From Treponema sp. (lineage in GTDB: Bacteria > Spirochaetota > Spirochaetia > Treponematales > Breznakiellaceae): a stretch of 21,632 nucleotides of DNA. Below, piece by piece: positions 1-7,673 of this stretch. The DNA is taken from the NCBI GenBank assembly GCA_031263265.1, contig JAISGE010000005.1, positions 1 through 21,632 on the forward strand. The letters run 5' to 3'. The stretch's first letter is position 1; every line of letters begins with the position of its first letter. The translations under genes were made by a program, and so were the position numbers. The notes below the pieces were generated by a model. It did not search any database. It was not told the DNA's origin and saw nothing but the letters and a program-made list of their open reading frames with translations.

Positions 1-158
1 TTGAAGTAGATGTTGTTTCCGGCGCCACCTACACCAGCACGGCTATTAAAGAAGCGGTGAAAAACTGCGTTTTGGAAGCTATGAAGGATACATCAGTTTT
101 TGGTAACGTAGTTTTTTGCAGTAGTAATAAAACCAGTTTCAAAGATCAGGTGTTTTGA
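1..158 (+). CDS. FMN-binding domain protein, 3' end only
   Basis: The open frame enters from the left edge (first full codon at base 3) and stops with TGA at 156-158, so only the last 51 residues are visible. They begin EVDVVSGATYTSTAIKEAV, the hallmark end of the FMN-binding domain (PF04205) seen in RnfG/NqrC-type subunits and in many small anaerobe redox proteins. The Thr of SGAT is the residue that carries FMN covalently in the family members known to be flavinylated; whether it does so here cannot be told. The stretch after the motif (Lys- and Asn-rich, ending KTSFKDQVF) is unremarkable. The last codons lie inside an inverted repeat that serves the opposite strand as a terminator. The rest of the protein, including any signal peptide or extra domains, is outside the window. 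Confidence 0.75.
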   Translation, partial: EVDVVSGATYTSTAIKEAVKNCVLEAMKDTSVFGNVVFCSSNKTSFKDQVF

Positions 159-167
159 AACTGGGTT
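124..167 (-). terminator. Intrinsic terminator of the SDR gene, inside the neighbour's 3' end
   Basis: On the minus strand an arm at 167-154 pairs with one at 143-131 (AACCCAGTTTCAAA against TTTGAAACTGGTT, one bulged G, 10-base loop) and runs straight into TTTTATTACT. The polarity fits termination of the SDR gene that ends at 210. On the plus strand no T-run follows, so it is a weaker stop for the FMN-binding gene, whose last codons form part of the stem. Confidence 0.55.
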
Positions 168-209
168 AACAGCTTAGAAACAATGAAAAAATGCCTCATG
201 CCACGAGCA

Positions 210-1241
210 TTATTCTGAGGGTTTAGCTTCGAGTATGTCCTTAACCGCTTGGTCCTGGACTGCAATGACCTTATCGCACCACGCATCGAATTCAGGATCA
301 TCCTTCTGCTGCTCCTTATGCGCTAATACATAGGCTAAGGTTTCCCGGATGCCCTGGTCAAAACGAACCTGGGGGCTAAACCCAGGAACCAAGCGTTTCA
401 GTTTAGCGGTGTCGAACACCATCGAATGGGCCTTGTCCCCTAGAAGCCCGCCGCGGAAATTGTAAGTGCCGCTCTGGGCGAGAAAATCACTGGCAATATG
501 CACCGCTTTAAGGGGCACTTCCAAGGTCCGGGCAATGGTTTCGTAGATTTGGTTCCAAGTGAGGGTTTCATCAGAGGTGATCTGCACGGCCTCTCCAATG
601 GCATGGCTATTACCCATAAGACCGGTGAATCCTTGGGCAAAATCCCGGTTATGGGTGAGGGTCCATAGGCTCGTACCATCCCCGTGGATGATCACCGGCT
701 TCCCCTCCCGGATCCGTTTCACCACCTGCCAACTGCCGTATTTACCATGCACCCCCAGGGGAACGCTGCGCTCGTCATAGGTATGACTGGGCCGGACAAT
801 GGTGATGGGGAACCCGTAATTCCGGTACAAGCTAAGGAGCAGCTCTTCACAGGCGATCTTATTTCTAGAGTATTCCCAGAAAGGGTTGGCCAGCGGGGTA
901 CTTTCACTTATCCGGTAGTTTGACAGGGGCTTTTGATAGGCCGAAGCAGAACTAAGGGCTATGTACTGCTTGGTTTTATCCTTAAAAAGCCTAAAGTCCC
1001 GTTCAATCTGAGCAGGCCCAAAGGTAATAAAGTCTGCCACCACATCGAATTGCAGCCCCCGAATCTTTTCAGCCACATCAGCTTCGTTGTTGATATCCCC
1101 AAGAATCTCCGTAACCTTCCCCGAGAAGAGGTTATTCCGGTTGCCTCGATTGAGGAGGTAGAGTTCCCAGCCTTTGGCGAGGACGTTTCGTGAAATAGCG
1201 GCGCTGATGGTTCCGGTCCCACCGATAAATAAAGCCTTCAT
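210..1241 (-). CDS. NAD-dependent epimerase/dehydratase (extended SDR)
   Basis: A 343-residue protein of the extended short-chain dehydrogenase/reductase family. The N-terminus MKALFIGGTGTIS has the Rossmann motif at residues 7-13, the NRG turn at 31-33 after the second strand would touch the cofactor ribose, SS at 98-99 precedes the active site, and YSRNK at 124-128 supplies the YxxxK pair. The middle and C-terminal parts (HGDGTSLWTLTHNRDFAQG) resemble sugar-nucleotide or isoflavone-reductase-like epimerases, but the substrate cannot be deduced. No signal peptide is present, so it is cytosolic. The ATG is supported by AAGGAG six bases upstream. It is divergent from the ABC ATPase with 234 bases between them, and I see no clear promoter for it there. 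It is probably monocistronic with its own terminator. Confidence 0.85.
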   Translation of the reverse strand: MKALFIGGTGTISAAISRNVLAKGWELYLLNRGNRNNLFSGKVTEILGDINNEADVAEKIRGLQFDVVADFITFGPAQIERDFRLFKDKTKQYIALSSASAYQKPLSNYRISESTPLANPFWEYSRNKIACEELLLSLYRNYGFPITIVRPSHTYDERSVPLGVHGKYGSWQVVKRIREGKPVIIHGDGTSLWTLTHNRDFAQGFTGLMGNSHAIGEAVQITSDETLTWNQIYETIARTLEVPLKAVHIASDFLAQSGTYNFRGGLLGDKAHSMVFDTAKLKRLVPGFSPQVRFDQGIRETLAYVLAHKEQQKDDPEFDAWCDKVIAVQDQAVKDILEAKPSE

Positions 1242-1413
1242 AAATTCTCCTTAAAGGAAATATACAAAAATATCCGGTGGTGATCTACAAAGTATGATGA
1301 ATAGCAGAAAGGTAAAGAAGACAAAAGATGATACTATGAAGCATGTCAATCACCATAGTCCTACCTATCCCGAAATTTGTAATGGTAAATTGCTGCATAC
1401 GCAACCTTTTTCC

Positions 1414-1442
1414 TTGACAAATGAGATCAGCAGGGATAGACT
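1414..1442 (+). promoter_or_regulatory. Sigma-70-type promoter of the ABC ATPase gene
   Basis: TTGACA (1414-1419), a 17-base spacer and TAGACT (1437-1442). The predicted start is near 1449, leaving a short leader before the AGGGAGG ribosome-binding site at 1465-1471. The -35 is perfect and the -10 matches four of six positions. Confidence 0.6.
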
Positions 1443-1475
1443 AGCCTTATAAATTAACCCTTACAGGGAGGCCGT

Positions 1476-2603
1476 ATGGCGAAAGTAGAACTCAAAGGTA
1501 TTTGTAAGATCTATGAAGGGAATGTCCGCGCGGTGGATAATGCCAACATAGTAGTCGAGGATAAGGAATTTGTGGTTTTTGTCGGGCCATCAGGGTGTGG
1601 TAAATCAACGACCCTGCGGATGGTAGCTGGTTTGGAGGATATCTCCGAGGGCGAACTCTATATCGACGGGGAATTGATGAACGACGTTCCCCCCAAAGAC
1701 CGGAACATTGCTATGGTGTTCCAGAATTATGCCCTCTATCCCCACATGAGTGTGTATGAGAACATGGCTTTTGGACTGCGGATCAAGAAAGTGGATAAGG
1801 CCGAGATTGACCGCCGGGTTCATGAAGCAGCGCGGGTCCTGGACATCGAGAAATTCTTGGAACGTAAACCTAAGGCTCTGTCCGGTGGTCAGCGGCAGCG
1901 GGTCGCGGTAGGACGGGCTATAGTACGTAACCCCAAGGTTTTCCTTTTTGACGAGCCTCTTTCCAACTTAGACGCTAAGCTCCGGGTTCAGATGCGTGCC
2001 GAAATTTCAGGGCTTCACCATCGGCTCAATGCCACGATGATCTATGTTACCCATGACCAAGTGGAAGCCATGACTATGGCCAACAAGATCGTGGTTATGA
2101 AGGACGGCAAGGTTCAACAGATCGGTTCTCCCTTGTACCTCTATAATCATCCTGTCAACAAGTTTGTGGCCGGCTTCATTGGTTCCCCACCTATGAATTT
2201 CCTCTCGGTGAAAGTCATTGAAAAGAACGGTTCTGTCGTGCTGACTGAAGAGGGATCTTTTGAGGTAAAACCAACTGCGGAACACCTCCCTTACATCAAA
2301 AAATATGTAGGTAAGGAAATATTCTTTGGTATTCGGCCTGAAGATATGCTCTTTTCCGAGAAGCCCGCAGCAGAAAATAACATGTCCATCAGTATCACCG
2401 TGGTTGAGCCGCTGGGAGCAGATATCCACCTATGGTTGACTACCATCAAAGGCCAGCCCCTCGTTGCCCGGACCGAACCGACCCATAACTTCAAAGTGGG
2501 ACAGACCATCAACTTTGTTCCCCGTATGGATAAAGCCCGGTATTTTGATCGGGATACGGAAGTGTCCATTCTTGCGGAACTTGATGCGGCTGCTAAAAAG
2601 TAG
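1476..2603 (+). CDS. ugpC: Sugar ABC transporter ATP-binding protein, MsmK/UgpC/MalK family
   Basis: A 375-residue ATPase that would power carbohydrate or glycerol-phosphate import from the cytoplasmic face. Seen in order: Walker A GPSGCGKST (37-45), Q-loop VFQNYALYPHMSV near 83, signature LSGGQRQ (135-141), Walker B VFLFDEP with catalytic E160, D-loop SNLDAKLR, and H-loop His193 in YVTHDQ. Residues from about 240 form the OB-fold/TOBE regulatory half typical of CUT1 sugar ATPases. Length is normal for the family. The ATG has a strong AGGGAGG site. No permease or solute-binding gene is next to it, which fits the multi-task ATPases (MsmX/MsmK type) that serve several importers encoded elsewhere. 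The family is clear. The symbol names the class only, and the sugar is unknown. Confidence 0.9.
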   Translation: MAKVELKGICKIYEGNVRAVDNANIVVEDKEFVVFVGPSGCGKSTTLRMVAGLEDISEGELYIDGELMNDVPPKDRNIAMVFQNYALYPHMSVYENMAFGLRIKKVDKAEIDRRVHEAARVLDIEKFLERKPKALSGGQRQRVAVGRAIVRNPKVFLFDEPLSNLDAKLRVQMRAEISGLHHRLNATMIYVTHDQVEAMTMANKIVVMKDGKVQQIGSPLYLYNHPVNKFVAGFIGSPPMNFLSVKVIEKNGSVVLTEEGSFEVKPTAEHLPYIKKYVGKEIFFGIRPEDMLFSEKPAAENNMSISITVVEPLGADIHLWLTTIKGQPLVARTEPTHNFKVGQTINFVPRMDKARYFDRDTEVSILAELDAAAKK

Positions 2604-2662
2604 GAACATGCCGGACTGCATCAAGGTCTGAGGATTACCTACCAAGCCTTTCAAAGACATTC

Positions 2663-2709
2663 AGGCGCCAGGTCAATTTTCTTAATGGGCTATGGCGCCT
2701 TGTTTTATT
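2663..2709 (+). terminator. Terminator after the ABC ATPase gene
   Basis: Arms AGGCGCCA (2663-2670) and TGGCGCCT (2693-2700) are perfect complements, followed by TGTTTTATT. The loop is long (22 bases), so it is less than ideal, but position and polarity fit. Confidence 0.5.
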
Positions 2710-2728
2710 ATTGCTAATTTTCTATACT
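2700..2728 (+). promoter_or_regulatory. Candidate promoter of the corA leader
   Basis: TTGTTT (2700-2705), 17 bases, TATACT (2723-2728). The -35 overlaps the U-tract of the preceding terminator. The start would be near 2735, giving corA a leader of roughly 280 bases. Confidence 0.4.
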
Positions 2729-2795
2729 GTTTATAGATATGCTTGTGAAACCCACCAGGTTTTACAACCTGTTCTGATTCATAACCTTACAGTTC

Positions 2796-2890
2796 AGGAG
2801 GAAGCGTTATGTCCGATCCGGACGATGGAAGTAGTAGTATTTCCAGCCATAGACGCAGGGGTAAAAAAATAACGGTTATGGCGCTTCCTG
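2796..2890 (+). promoter_or_regulatory. Folded leader element upstream of corA
   Basis: Three pairings can coexist: GGAAGCG (2800-2806) with CGCTTCC (2882-2888) closes the element; GTCCG (2811-2815) with CGGAC (2819-2823) makes a tight hairpin; CCATA (2847-2851) with TATGG (2877-2881) makes a second arm. The outer helix covers the ribosome-binding site of the small ORF beginning at 2809. It does not read as the M-box magnesium riboswitch that I know. It could be a cis-regulatory RNA or simply the folded part of a leader-peptide mRNA. Confidence 0.35.
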
Positions 2891-2931
2891 TAAAAGGCCG
2901 AGGTTTATTGCTTATACGTTGCCGGACCTAG
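2809..2931 (+). CDS. Small ORF in the corA leader (possible leader peptide)
   Basis: Forty codons, from ATG with a perfect AGGAGG seven bases upstream to TAG at 2929-2931. The peptide begins MSDPDDGSSSISSHRRRGKK: acidic start, serine run, then a basic cluster, ending LLLIRCRT. I recognise no family, and it has no clear membrane segment. Its strong ribosome-binding site, its position in the long leader of a magnesium transporter gene and the folding of its own start region suggest a regulatory leader peptide. The published analogue is corL in front of Salmonella corA, whose translation controls Rho-dependent termination. The sequence is not obviously related to CorL, so this rests on arrangement only. 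It may also be a chance ORF. Confidence 0.4.
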   Translation: MSDPDDGSSSISSHRRRGKKITVMALPVKGRGLLLIRCRT

Positions 2932-2947
2932 CTTTGTTCGGTTTCTT

Positions 2948-3005
2948 CTATAAAAAAACCACGGAAAAATACAGAAGTCCGACCCGTGGTGATCTTGTTT
3001 TATAG
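2948..3005 (+). promoter_or_regulatory. Two-tier hairpin abutting the corA ribosome-binding site
   Basis: Outer arms CTATAAAA (2948-2955) and TTTTATAG (2998-3005), inner arms ACCACGG (2958-2964) and CCGTGGT (2984-2990). The outer 3' arm ends at the first G of the corA GGAG site, so folding would partly mask it. This is a plausible translational switch, or a terminator/anti-terminator partner for the upstream element. Confidence 0.45.
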
Positions 3006-3016
3006 GAGAAACTTCG

Positions 3017-3994
3017 ATGATTACTATTCGTATCCAAGAAGAAAATAAGTTAATTGAGACTAATACGGTATGTACTGGATGTTGGATCGACGCTCGGTAT
3101 GTAGATAAAGCGGATCTGGAACGGCTGGAACATGAATTCGGCATTGCCGGGGAATTACTTACGGACATTATGGATATGGACGAACAGGCCCGCATTGAAA
3201 AAGAAGAGAGCTATACTGCCTTGATCGTGCGGCTGCCCGTGTATGATGCAGTCTATGAGGTGTCCTTTTTCACCATGCCCGCAGGGGTGATTCTTTTTGC
3301 CGATAAAATCGTTACCATCTGCCAAAGTTCCAGTGATGCCCTGGAGGATCTCACCAAAAACCGCCTCCGGGGATTCAGCATCCGTAACAAAAGCAGCTTT
3401 GTGCTGAATCTCCTGGGCAGGGCTGCGTTTACCTTCCTCAAGGCCCTCAAGGAACTTAACAAACGGGCCAATTTTATCGAGCTTGAGTTACAGCGATCCA
3501 TTAAAAACAACGAACTCATCCAACTCCTTTCTTTGCAGAAATCCTTAGTTTACTTTACCACCAGCATCAAGACCAATGAACTGCTTCTGGAAAAACTGCA
3601 AAAATCTCCCCTGATTCGGTTTAAAGAGGATGAATGGGACTTACTTGAGGATGTGGTTACGGAAAACAAGCAGGCCCTTGAAATGGCCAATATCTACTCA
3701 TCAATTCTCACCGGAACCATGGACGCCTTTGCCAGTGTAATTTCCAATAACCTCAATATCGTTATGAAACGGCTCACCATTGTTTCCATTGTGCTTATGA
3801 TTCCGACCTTGGTTTACAGTTTTTTTGGGATGAATGTGGAACTTCCCTTTGCCTCGTCTTCAGTAGCGGTATGGGGCATTGGGATAATCAGCCTCTTGGT
3901 GTCTATTGTGGGGGCCATACTCTTGAATACCGACCGGAAAGGCAAGAAGATCACCCCTAAAATCATTCCCTACTCGCTTATCCATAACCGGTAA
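3017..3994 (+). CDS. corA: CorA-family magnesium/cobalt transporter
   Basis: A 325-residue inner-membrane divalent-cation channel. The N-terminal two thirds is the soluble alpha/beta and long-helix cytoplasmic funnel. Two membrane helices follow near residues 252-270 and 283-304, and between them the invariant GMN signature lies at 271-273 (SFFGMNVELPF), the selectivity filter of CorA. The C-terminus is short and basic, as usual. The ATG is preceded by AGGAG. Length and layout match the Thermotoga-type branch. Its stop is only three bases from the stop of the convergent acyltransferase gene, so there is no separate terminator on this strand. Control is probably exerted in the long structured leader upstream. 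Confidence 0.92.
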   Translation: MITIRIQEENKLIETNTVCTGCWIDARYVDKADLERLEHEFGIAGELLTDIMDMDEQARIEKEESYTALIVRLPVYDAVYEVSFFTMPAGVILFADKIVTICQSSSDALEDLTKNRLRGFSIRNKSSFVLNLLGRAAFTFLKALKELNKRANFIELELQRSIKNNELIQLLSLQKSLVYFTTSIKTNELLLEKLQKSPLIRFKEDEWDLLEDVVTENKQALEMANIYSSILTGTMDAFASVISNNLNIVMKRLTIVSIVLMIPTLVYSFFGMNVELPFASSSVAVWGIGIISLLVSIVGAILLNTDRKGKKITPKIIPYSLIHNR

Positions 3995-3997
3995 TCC

Positions 3998-4918
3998 CTA
4001 TACAGGCGGGAGCAGGCGCTTTCGTGCTTCTTCCGCCTGGTTATGCATCAGTTGGAGCTGTTCCATGATCGCATCCACTGCAGCCTGCTTCTTATCAGCA
4101 ATCCCCGCAGCCTCAGCCCGGTCCCGGGCCGCATCCCTAAAGGGGGCACAAGCAAGTACCGGCCCGGCGGTAAACCGCACCACATCCTGGCTGACGTAAT
4201 CATCCATCATGTCCCCCTGACGGACATGGAGCAATTCACCGTTAATCGCCACGAAACTCATGTAGTCAAAGGATTTGATATAAGAGTCAATTTCCCGGAC
4301 CCCTTTCTTGGTACTCGGATCCCAGGGCCTATACCGGGTTCCTGAGGGGAATACCAAAATAAGCTTCCCTTGGGTTTTAAGCTCAAGCAGGGTCTTCATC
4401 GCGGCCCGATTAATAGCGGTGCTTCGGCTTATTTCTGCCCGGTTATTATCCAGCCCTTGCAGAGAACGGCTGGGATAGATAATGATCCGGGTATACGCTC
4501 CGGTAAAGGCCGCTACAGTGGGACTCGCCTCGTTGAGTTTCATCCCTGCAATGGCCACCAGGGCATCGGCTATGGCTTTTTCATGGGTTCCTGCATTCCT
4601 TAAAAGATACGAAAAAACCGGTAAATCCATGTTACTGTAATGTTCCAGGAGCAAAAGGCAGGACTTCCCTGCACTGGCCTTGTCGAGGAGATCAAAGAGA
4701 TGTTCTATACCGGTGATACCCGAGCCGGGCAGGAGTAAATCCTTGATGATCCGGTCTATCAAGGGCAGGGTTTCTGCTTGTCCGGTCTGATAGACATTCT
4801 GCTCGTTTACCTCGGTTGATGCTTGGGATAAGGCAACTACTTGTTTAATAGTATCCTGAAAGGCAGAACTCAACATTTCCATTGTTTTAGTATATCCAGC
4901 CTTGAGATCCACTGTCAA
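3998..4918 (-). CDS. Glycerolipid acyltransferase (PlsC / plastid-type GPAT-like)
   Basis: A 306-residue protein with the glycerolipid acyltransferase motifs: HYSNMD at 93-98 gives the HX4D catalytic pair, and FPSGTR at 190-195 followed by PWDPSTKKG resembles the phosphate-binding block of soluble chloroplast/Chlamydia-type glycerol-3-phosphate acyltransferases more than classical PlsC FPEGTR. The long helical N-terminus (about 1-80) and lack of a membrane anchor also fit the soluble type. It would acylate glycerol-3-phosphate or lysophosphatidate in membrane lipid synthesis. The start is uncertain: TTG at 4918 is the longest, GTG at 4912 and ATG at 4882 are alternatives, and none has a good Shine-Dalgarno sequence. 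It follows leuA by 55 bases and may be cotranscribed. Confidence 0.75.
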   Translation of the reverse strand: MTVDLKAGYTKTMEMLSSAFQDTIKQVVALSQASTEVNEQNVYQTGQAETLPLIDRIIKDLLLPGSGITGIEHLFDLLDKASAGKSCLLLLEHYSNMDLPVFSYLLRNAGTHEKAIADALVAIAGMKLNEASPTVAAFTGAYTRIIIYPSRSLQGLDNNRAEISRSTAINRAAMKTLLELKTQGKLILVFPSGTRYRPWDPSTKKGVREIDSYIKSFDYMSFVAINGELLHVRQGDMMDDYVSQDVVRFTAGPVLACAPFRDAARDRAEAAGIADKKQAAVDAIMEQLQLMHNQAEEARKRLLPPV

Positions 4919-4973
4919 TAAAAAAACTGCCTGCCCCAGAGTAACCGCAGCGGGATAGGATTACGCGTCCCTA

Positions 4974-6518
4974 TTATGGTTGAGGAGAAGCAGCCAGCTC
5001 CCACTCCATGGCATTAATCGCCGCGAGGTAGGCTTTTATCGAGGATTCAACCACGTCGGTAGAAACCCCCCGGCCGTTCCAGTGGCGGCTATTCAAGCCT
5101 ATCTTCACCAGGGTTTGGCCTTGGGCATCCTCGCCGCTGGTAACGGCTCCCAGTTCATAAGCATTCAATGAAGGCTCCTTCCCGATGATCCGGTTGATGG
5201 CCTTGAATGCCGCATCAATAGGGCCTGTACCCACTGCTGCCTGCTCCGCTACTTCTCCACCTTGATGTTGCAGTCGAATGGTGCTCGTGGAACTCAAGGT
5301 GGAACCGCAGTTCACCACCCAGCGGTCGAGCTTCCAGGTTTCAGGGGCAGAAGCAGAAGCCTCCATCACCAGGGCTTCAATGTCCCGGTCGCTGACCACT
5401 TTCTTCTTATCCGCTAAGACCTTGAACTGGTTGAATATTTGTTCCACCAAGGCATCATGCAGCGAAAGCCCTAGATCCCGGAGGCGCTCTTCAAAGGCAT
5501 GGCGGCCTGAGTGCTTGCCTAAAACCATACGGTTCTGGGGGATGCCCACAGATTCAGGAGTCATGATCTCGTAAGTGGCCCGGTTGGCCAAGACCCCATG
5601 CTGGTGAACCCCTGCTTCATGGGCAAAGGCGTTATCCCCCACAATGGCCTTGTGGGGTTGGACCTTCACCCCGGTTACCTGACTTACTAAGCGGCTGAGG
5701 GGGTAAATCTTGGTGGTGTCAATACGGGTCTCTGCCTGAAAATGATCCTTCCGAACCCGTAGCCCCATGACGATCTCCTCCAATGAGGCGTTTCCTGCCC
5801 GTTCTCCAATACCGTTGACCGTACACTCTACCTGGTCTGCTCCTGCTCCAATCGCGGCGAGGCTATTGGCCACTGCAAGCCCCAGGTCGTTATGACAGTG
5901 GACCGAGAGCCTGGCCCTTTCCATATTCGGGGTATGCGTTTTGATATACCGGATAAAGCCGGCGAATTCCTCGGGCATGGCATAACCCACGGTATCAGGG
6001 GCATTTACCACCGTGGCTCCCGCAGCAATCACCTCACCGAAAACCCGGCATACCAGGTCCCGATCACTTCTAAAGGCATCTTCCGCGGAGAATTCCACGT
6101 CGGTACAGAATTGCTTGGCGTACCGCACCGCGGCAACTGCCCGCTCCAAGACCTGCTCAGGGCTCATTTTGAGCTTATACTCCATGTGTATTGGGGAGGT
6201 TGCTAAGAAAATATGAATCCGAGGACTTACCGCACCGGCAAGGGCCTCCCGAGCTGCGTCGATGTCCTTTTCCAAGGCCCGGCAAAGCCCGGCCACCGTA
6301 CAATCCTTGATGAGCGTTGCAATGGCCTTCACCGATGCCAGATCTCCGGGACTGGACGCAGGGAACCCTGCCTCAAGAACGTCAACCCTGAGCCGTTCAA
6401 GCCGCTGGGCAACTTCTCGTTTTTCCGGTAAAGTCATGCTGCATCCCGGAGATTGCTCTCCGTCTCTCAGTGTTGTATCAAATACCTGTATTATCCGTGC
6501 TGATTCGTGATTCACCAT
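4974..6518 (-). CDS. leuA: 2-isopropylmalate synthase
   Basis: A 514-residue enzyme that condenses 2-ketoisovalerate with acetyl-CoA in the first committed step of leucine synthesis. The HMGL-like TIM barrel opens with VFDTTLRDGEQSPG (12-25; D14 and R18 in the active site). HCHND (207-211) supplies the two metal-binding histidines, and GIGERAGN (236-243) is the second signature. Residues from about 395 to the end are the LeuA dimer/allosteric domain (LNAYELGAVTSGEDAQGQ and a DVVESSIKAYL end), implying leucine feedback inhibition. The full-length regulatory domain favours LeuA over citramalate synthase or homocitrate synthase. The ATG has GGAG eight bases upstream. It lies 71 bases after ilvC in the same direction, with a perfect GC-rich hairpin in the gap. 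Confidence 0.93.
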   Translation of the reverse strand: MVNHESARIIQVFDTTLRDGEQSPGCSMTLPEKREVAQRLERLRVDVLEAGFPASSPGDLASVKAIATLIKDCTVAGLCRALEKDIDAAREALAGAVSPRIHIFLATSPIHMEYKLKMSPEQVLERAVAAVRYAKQFCTDVEFSAEDAFRSDRDLVCRVFGEVIAAGATVVNAPDTVGYAMPEEFAGFIRYIKTHTPNMERARLSVHCHNDLGLAVANSLAAIGAGADQVECTVNGIGERAGNASLEEIVMGLRVRKDHFQAETRIDTTKIYPLSRLVSQVTGVKVQPHKAIVGDNAFAHEAGVHQHGVLANRATYEIMTPESVGIPQNRMVLGKHSGRHAFEERLRDLGLSLHDALVEQIFNQFKVLADKKKVVSDRDIEALVMEASASAPETWKLDRWVVNCGSTLSSTSTIRLQHQGGEVAEQAAVGTGPIDAAFKAINRIIGKEPSLNAYELGAVTSGEDAQGQTLVKIGLNSRHWNGRGVSTDVVESSIKAYLAAINAMEWELAASPQP

Positions 6519-6543
6519 AGGTTTACTCCTTAAAATAACGCAG

Positions 6544-6565
6544 ATGGAGGGGCTTGCCCCTCCAT
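6544..6565. repeat. GC-rich intergenic hairpin (copy a)
   Basis: Perfect 10-base arms ATGGAGGGGC and GCCCCTCCAT around TT, in the leuA-ilvC gap. It has no T-run on the exit side of minus-strand transcription (CTGCGTTATTTT follows), so it is a poor terminator but could stabilise or process the mRNA. It belongs to a family with 8215-8232, 10608-10635 and 15290-15306. Confidence 0.6.
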
Positions 6566-6589
6566 GCTGCCCTCAGTACTGTGCGGCGC

Positions 6590-7591
6590 TTATACCGTGG
6601 ATTTCGGGATCCAGCTCATCATGGAGCGAAGTTCTTTTCCCACCTGCTCAATGGGGTGAGCCGCTTCGATTACCCGCATCCGATTGAAAAAGGGACGGTT
6701 CGCTTGATTTTCGCTTATCCAGTCTTTGGCAAATTTGCCTGTTTGGATGTCCTTCAGTACCTGCCGCATGGTGTTCTTGGTTTCTTCGGTAATGATCTTA
6801 GGGCCGCTTACGTAGTCCCCATATTCCGCAGTATCGGAAATAGAATACCGCATAAAGGAAAGTCCACCCCGATTCACGAGGTCGATGATGAGCTTCATCT
6901 CGTGCATCACCTCAAAATAGGCGCTTTCCGGCTGATACCCCGCCTCGGTGAGAACCTCAAAGCCTGCTTTCATCAGAGCCGAAACGCCCCCGCAGAGCAC
7001 CGCCTGTTCACCGAAAAGGTCTGTTTCAGTCTCTTCCTTAAAAGTAGTCTCCAAGACCCCGGCTCTAGCCCCGCCGATAGCTGCTGCATAGGCCAAGCCC
7101 AGGCGCTTGGCATCCCCGGTAGCATCCTGGTGAACTGCGATGAGACAAGGTACTCCGGCACCGGCCTGGTACTGTTCCCGCACGGTGTGTCCTGGCCCTT
7201 TGGGGGCAATCATCACCACGTTGATGTCTTTGGGGGGTACGATTTGGCCGAAGTGGATGTTGAAACCGTGGGCAAAGGCCAGGGTCTTACCGGGTTTCAA
7301 GACCGGCTTAATAGACTCTTGGTAGAGTTTGGCCTGTTTCTCATCGTTGATGAGGATCATAATAAAGTCCGCAGCCTCCGCAGCGTCTTGGGCAGTTTTA
7401 ACCTCAAGCCCCGCAGCTTCCGCCCGCTTCCAGGAAGGAGAACCCTCGTAAAGCCCGACGATCACCTTAAGCCCTGATTCTTTGGCGTTAAGCGCATGGG
7501 CATGCCCTTGGGAACCGTAACCGATCACCGCGATGGTTTTACCCTTGAGTACGCCGAGATCACAATCTTTTTCATAAAACATGATAGCCAT
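6590..7591 (-). CDS. ilvC: Ketol-acid reductoisomerase
   Basis: A 333-residue class I enzyme that isomerises and reduces acetolactate in valine and isoleucine synthesis. The Rossmann motif GYGSQGHAHALN is at 24-35, catalytic His108 in AHGF, metal ligands D191 and E195 in DLFGEQ, and E227, E231 and S252 in YFEVMHE and YSISDTAEYGD. The cofactor loop reads GLYEGSPSW with both serines (51 and 53) that grip the NADPH phosphate; the usual Arg is Tyr48. NADPH use is therefore likely but not certain. Length is typical of the short bacterial form. The ATG has a strong AAAGGAGG site. It lies 82 bases after ilvN and is followed by leuA, so the three probably form one minus-strand operon. Confidence 0.95.
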   Translation of the reverse strand: MAIMFYEKDCDLGVLKGKTIAVIGYGSQGHAHALNAKESGLKVIVGLYEGSPSWKRAEAAGLEVKTAQDAAEAADFIMILINDEKQAKLYQESIKPVLKPGKTLAFAHGFNIHFGQIVPPKDINVVMIAPKGPGHTVREQYQAGAGVPCLIAVHQDATGDAKRLGLAYAAAIGGARAGVLETTFKEETETDLFGEQAVLCGGVSALMKAGFEVLTEAGYQPESAYFEVMHEMKLIIDLVNRGGLSFMRYSISDTAEYGDYVSGPKIITEETKNTMRQVLKDIQTGKFAKDWISENQANRPFFNRMRVIEAAHPIEQVGKELRSMMSWIPKSTV

Positions 7592-7673
7592 AAAACCTCC
7601 TTTAAGAAGTGCTTATTGAGAACATCCGGTAATTGACTTACGGCAGGCATAGGCCCAGCCGCGCAATACCCGG

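Noticed and set aside
1333..1359. ACTATG/CATAGT dyad between the SDR and ABC ATPase genes
   Set aside because: Six pairs with a 15-base gap, not aligned with either promoter; expected by chance at this length.
2735..2890. M-box magnesium riboswitch upstream of corA
   Set aside because: The region is folded, but the conserved M-box core sequences as I remember them are absent and it is shorter.
4919..4973. leuA terminator before a T7 run on the minus strand
   Set aside because: Only a four-pair stem (CTGC/GCAG) could be found, too weak to call.
6554..7477. 307-codon open frame on the plus strand opposite ilvC
   Set aside because: It mirrors ilvC, whose motifs are unambiguous; the translation is low-complexity Pro/Gly/His/Arg-rich without a family and has no ribosome-binding site.
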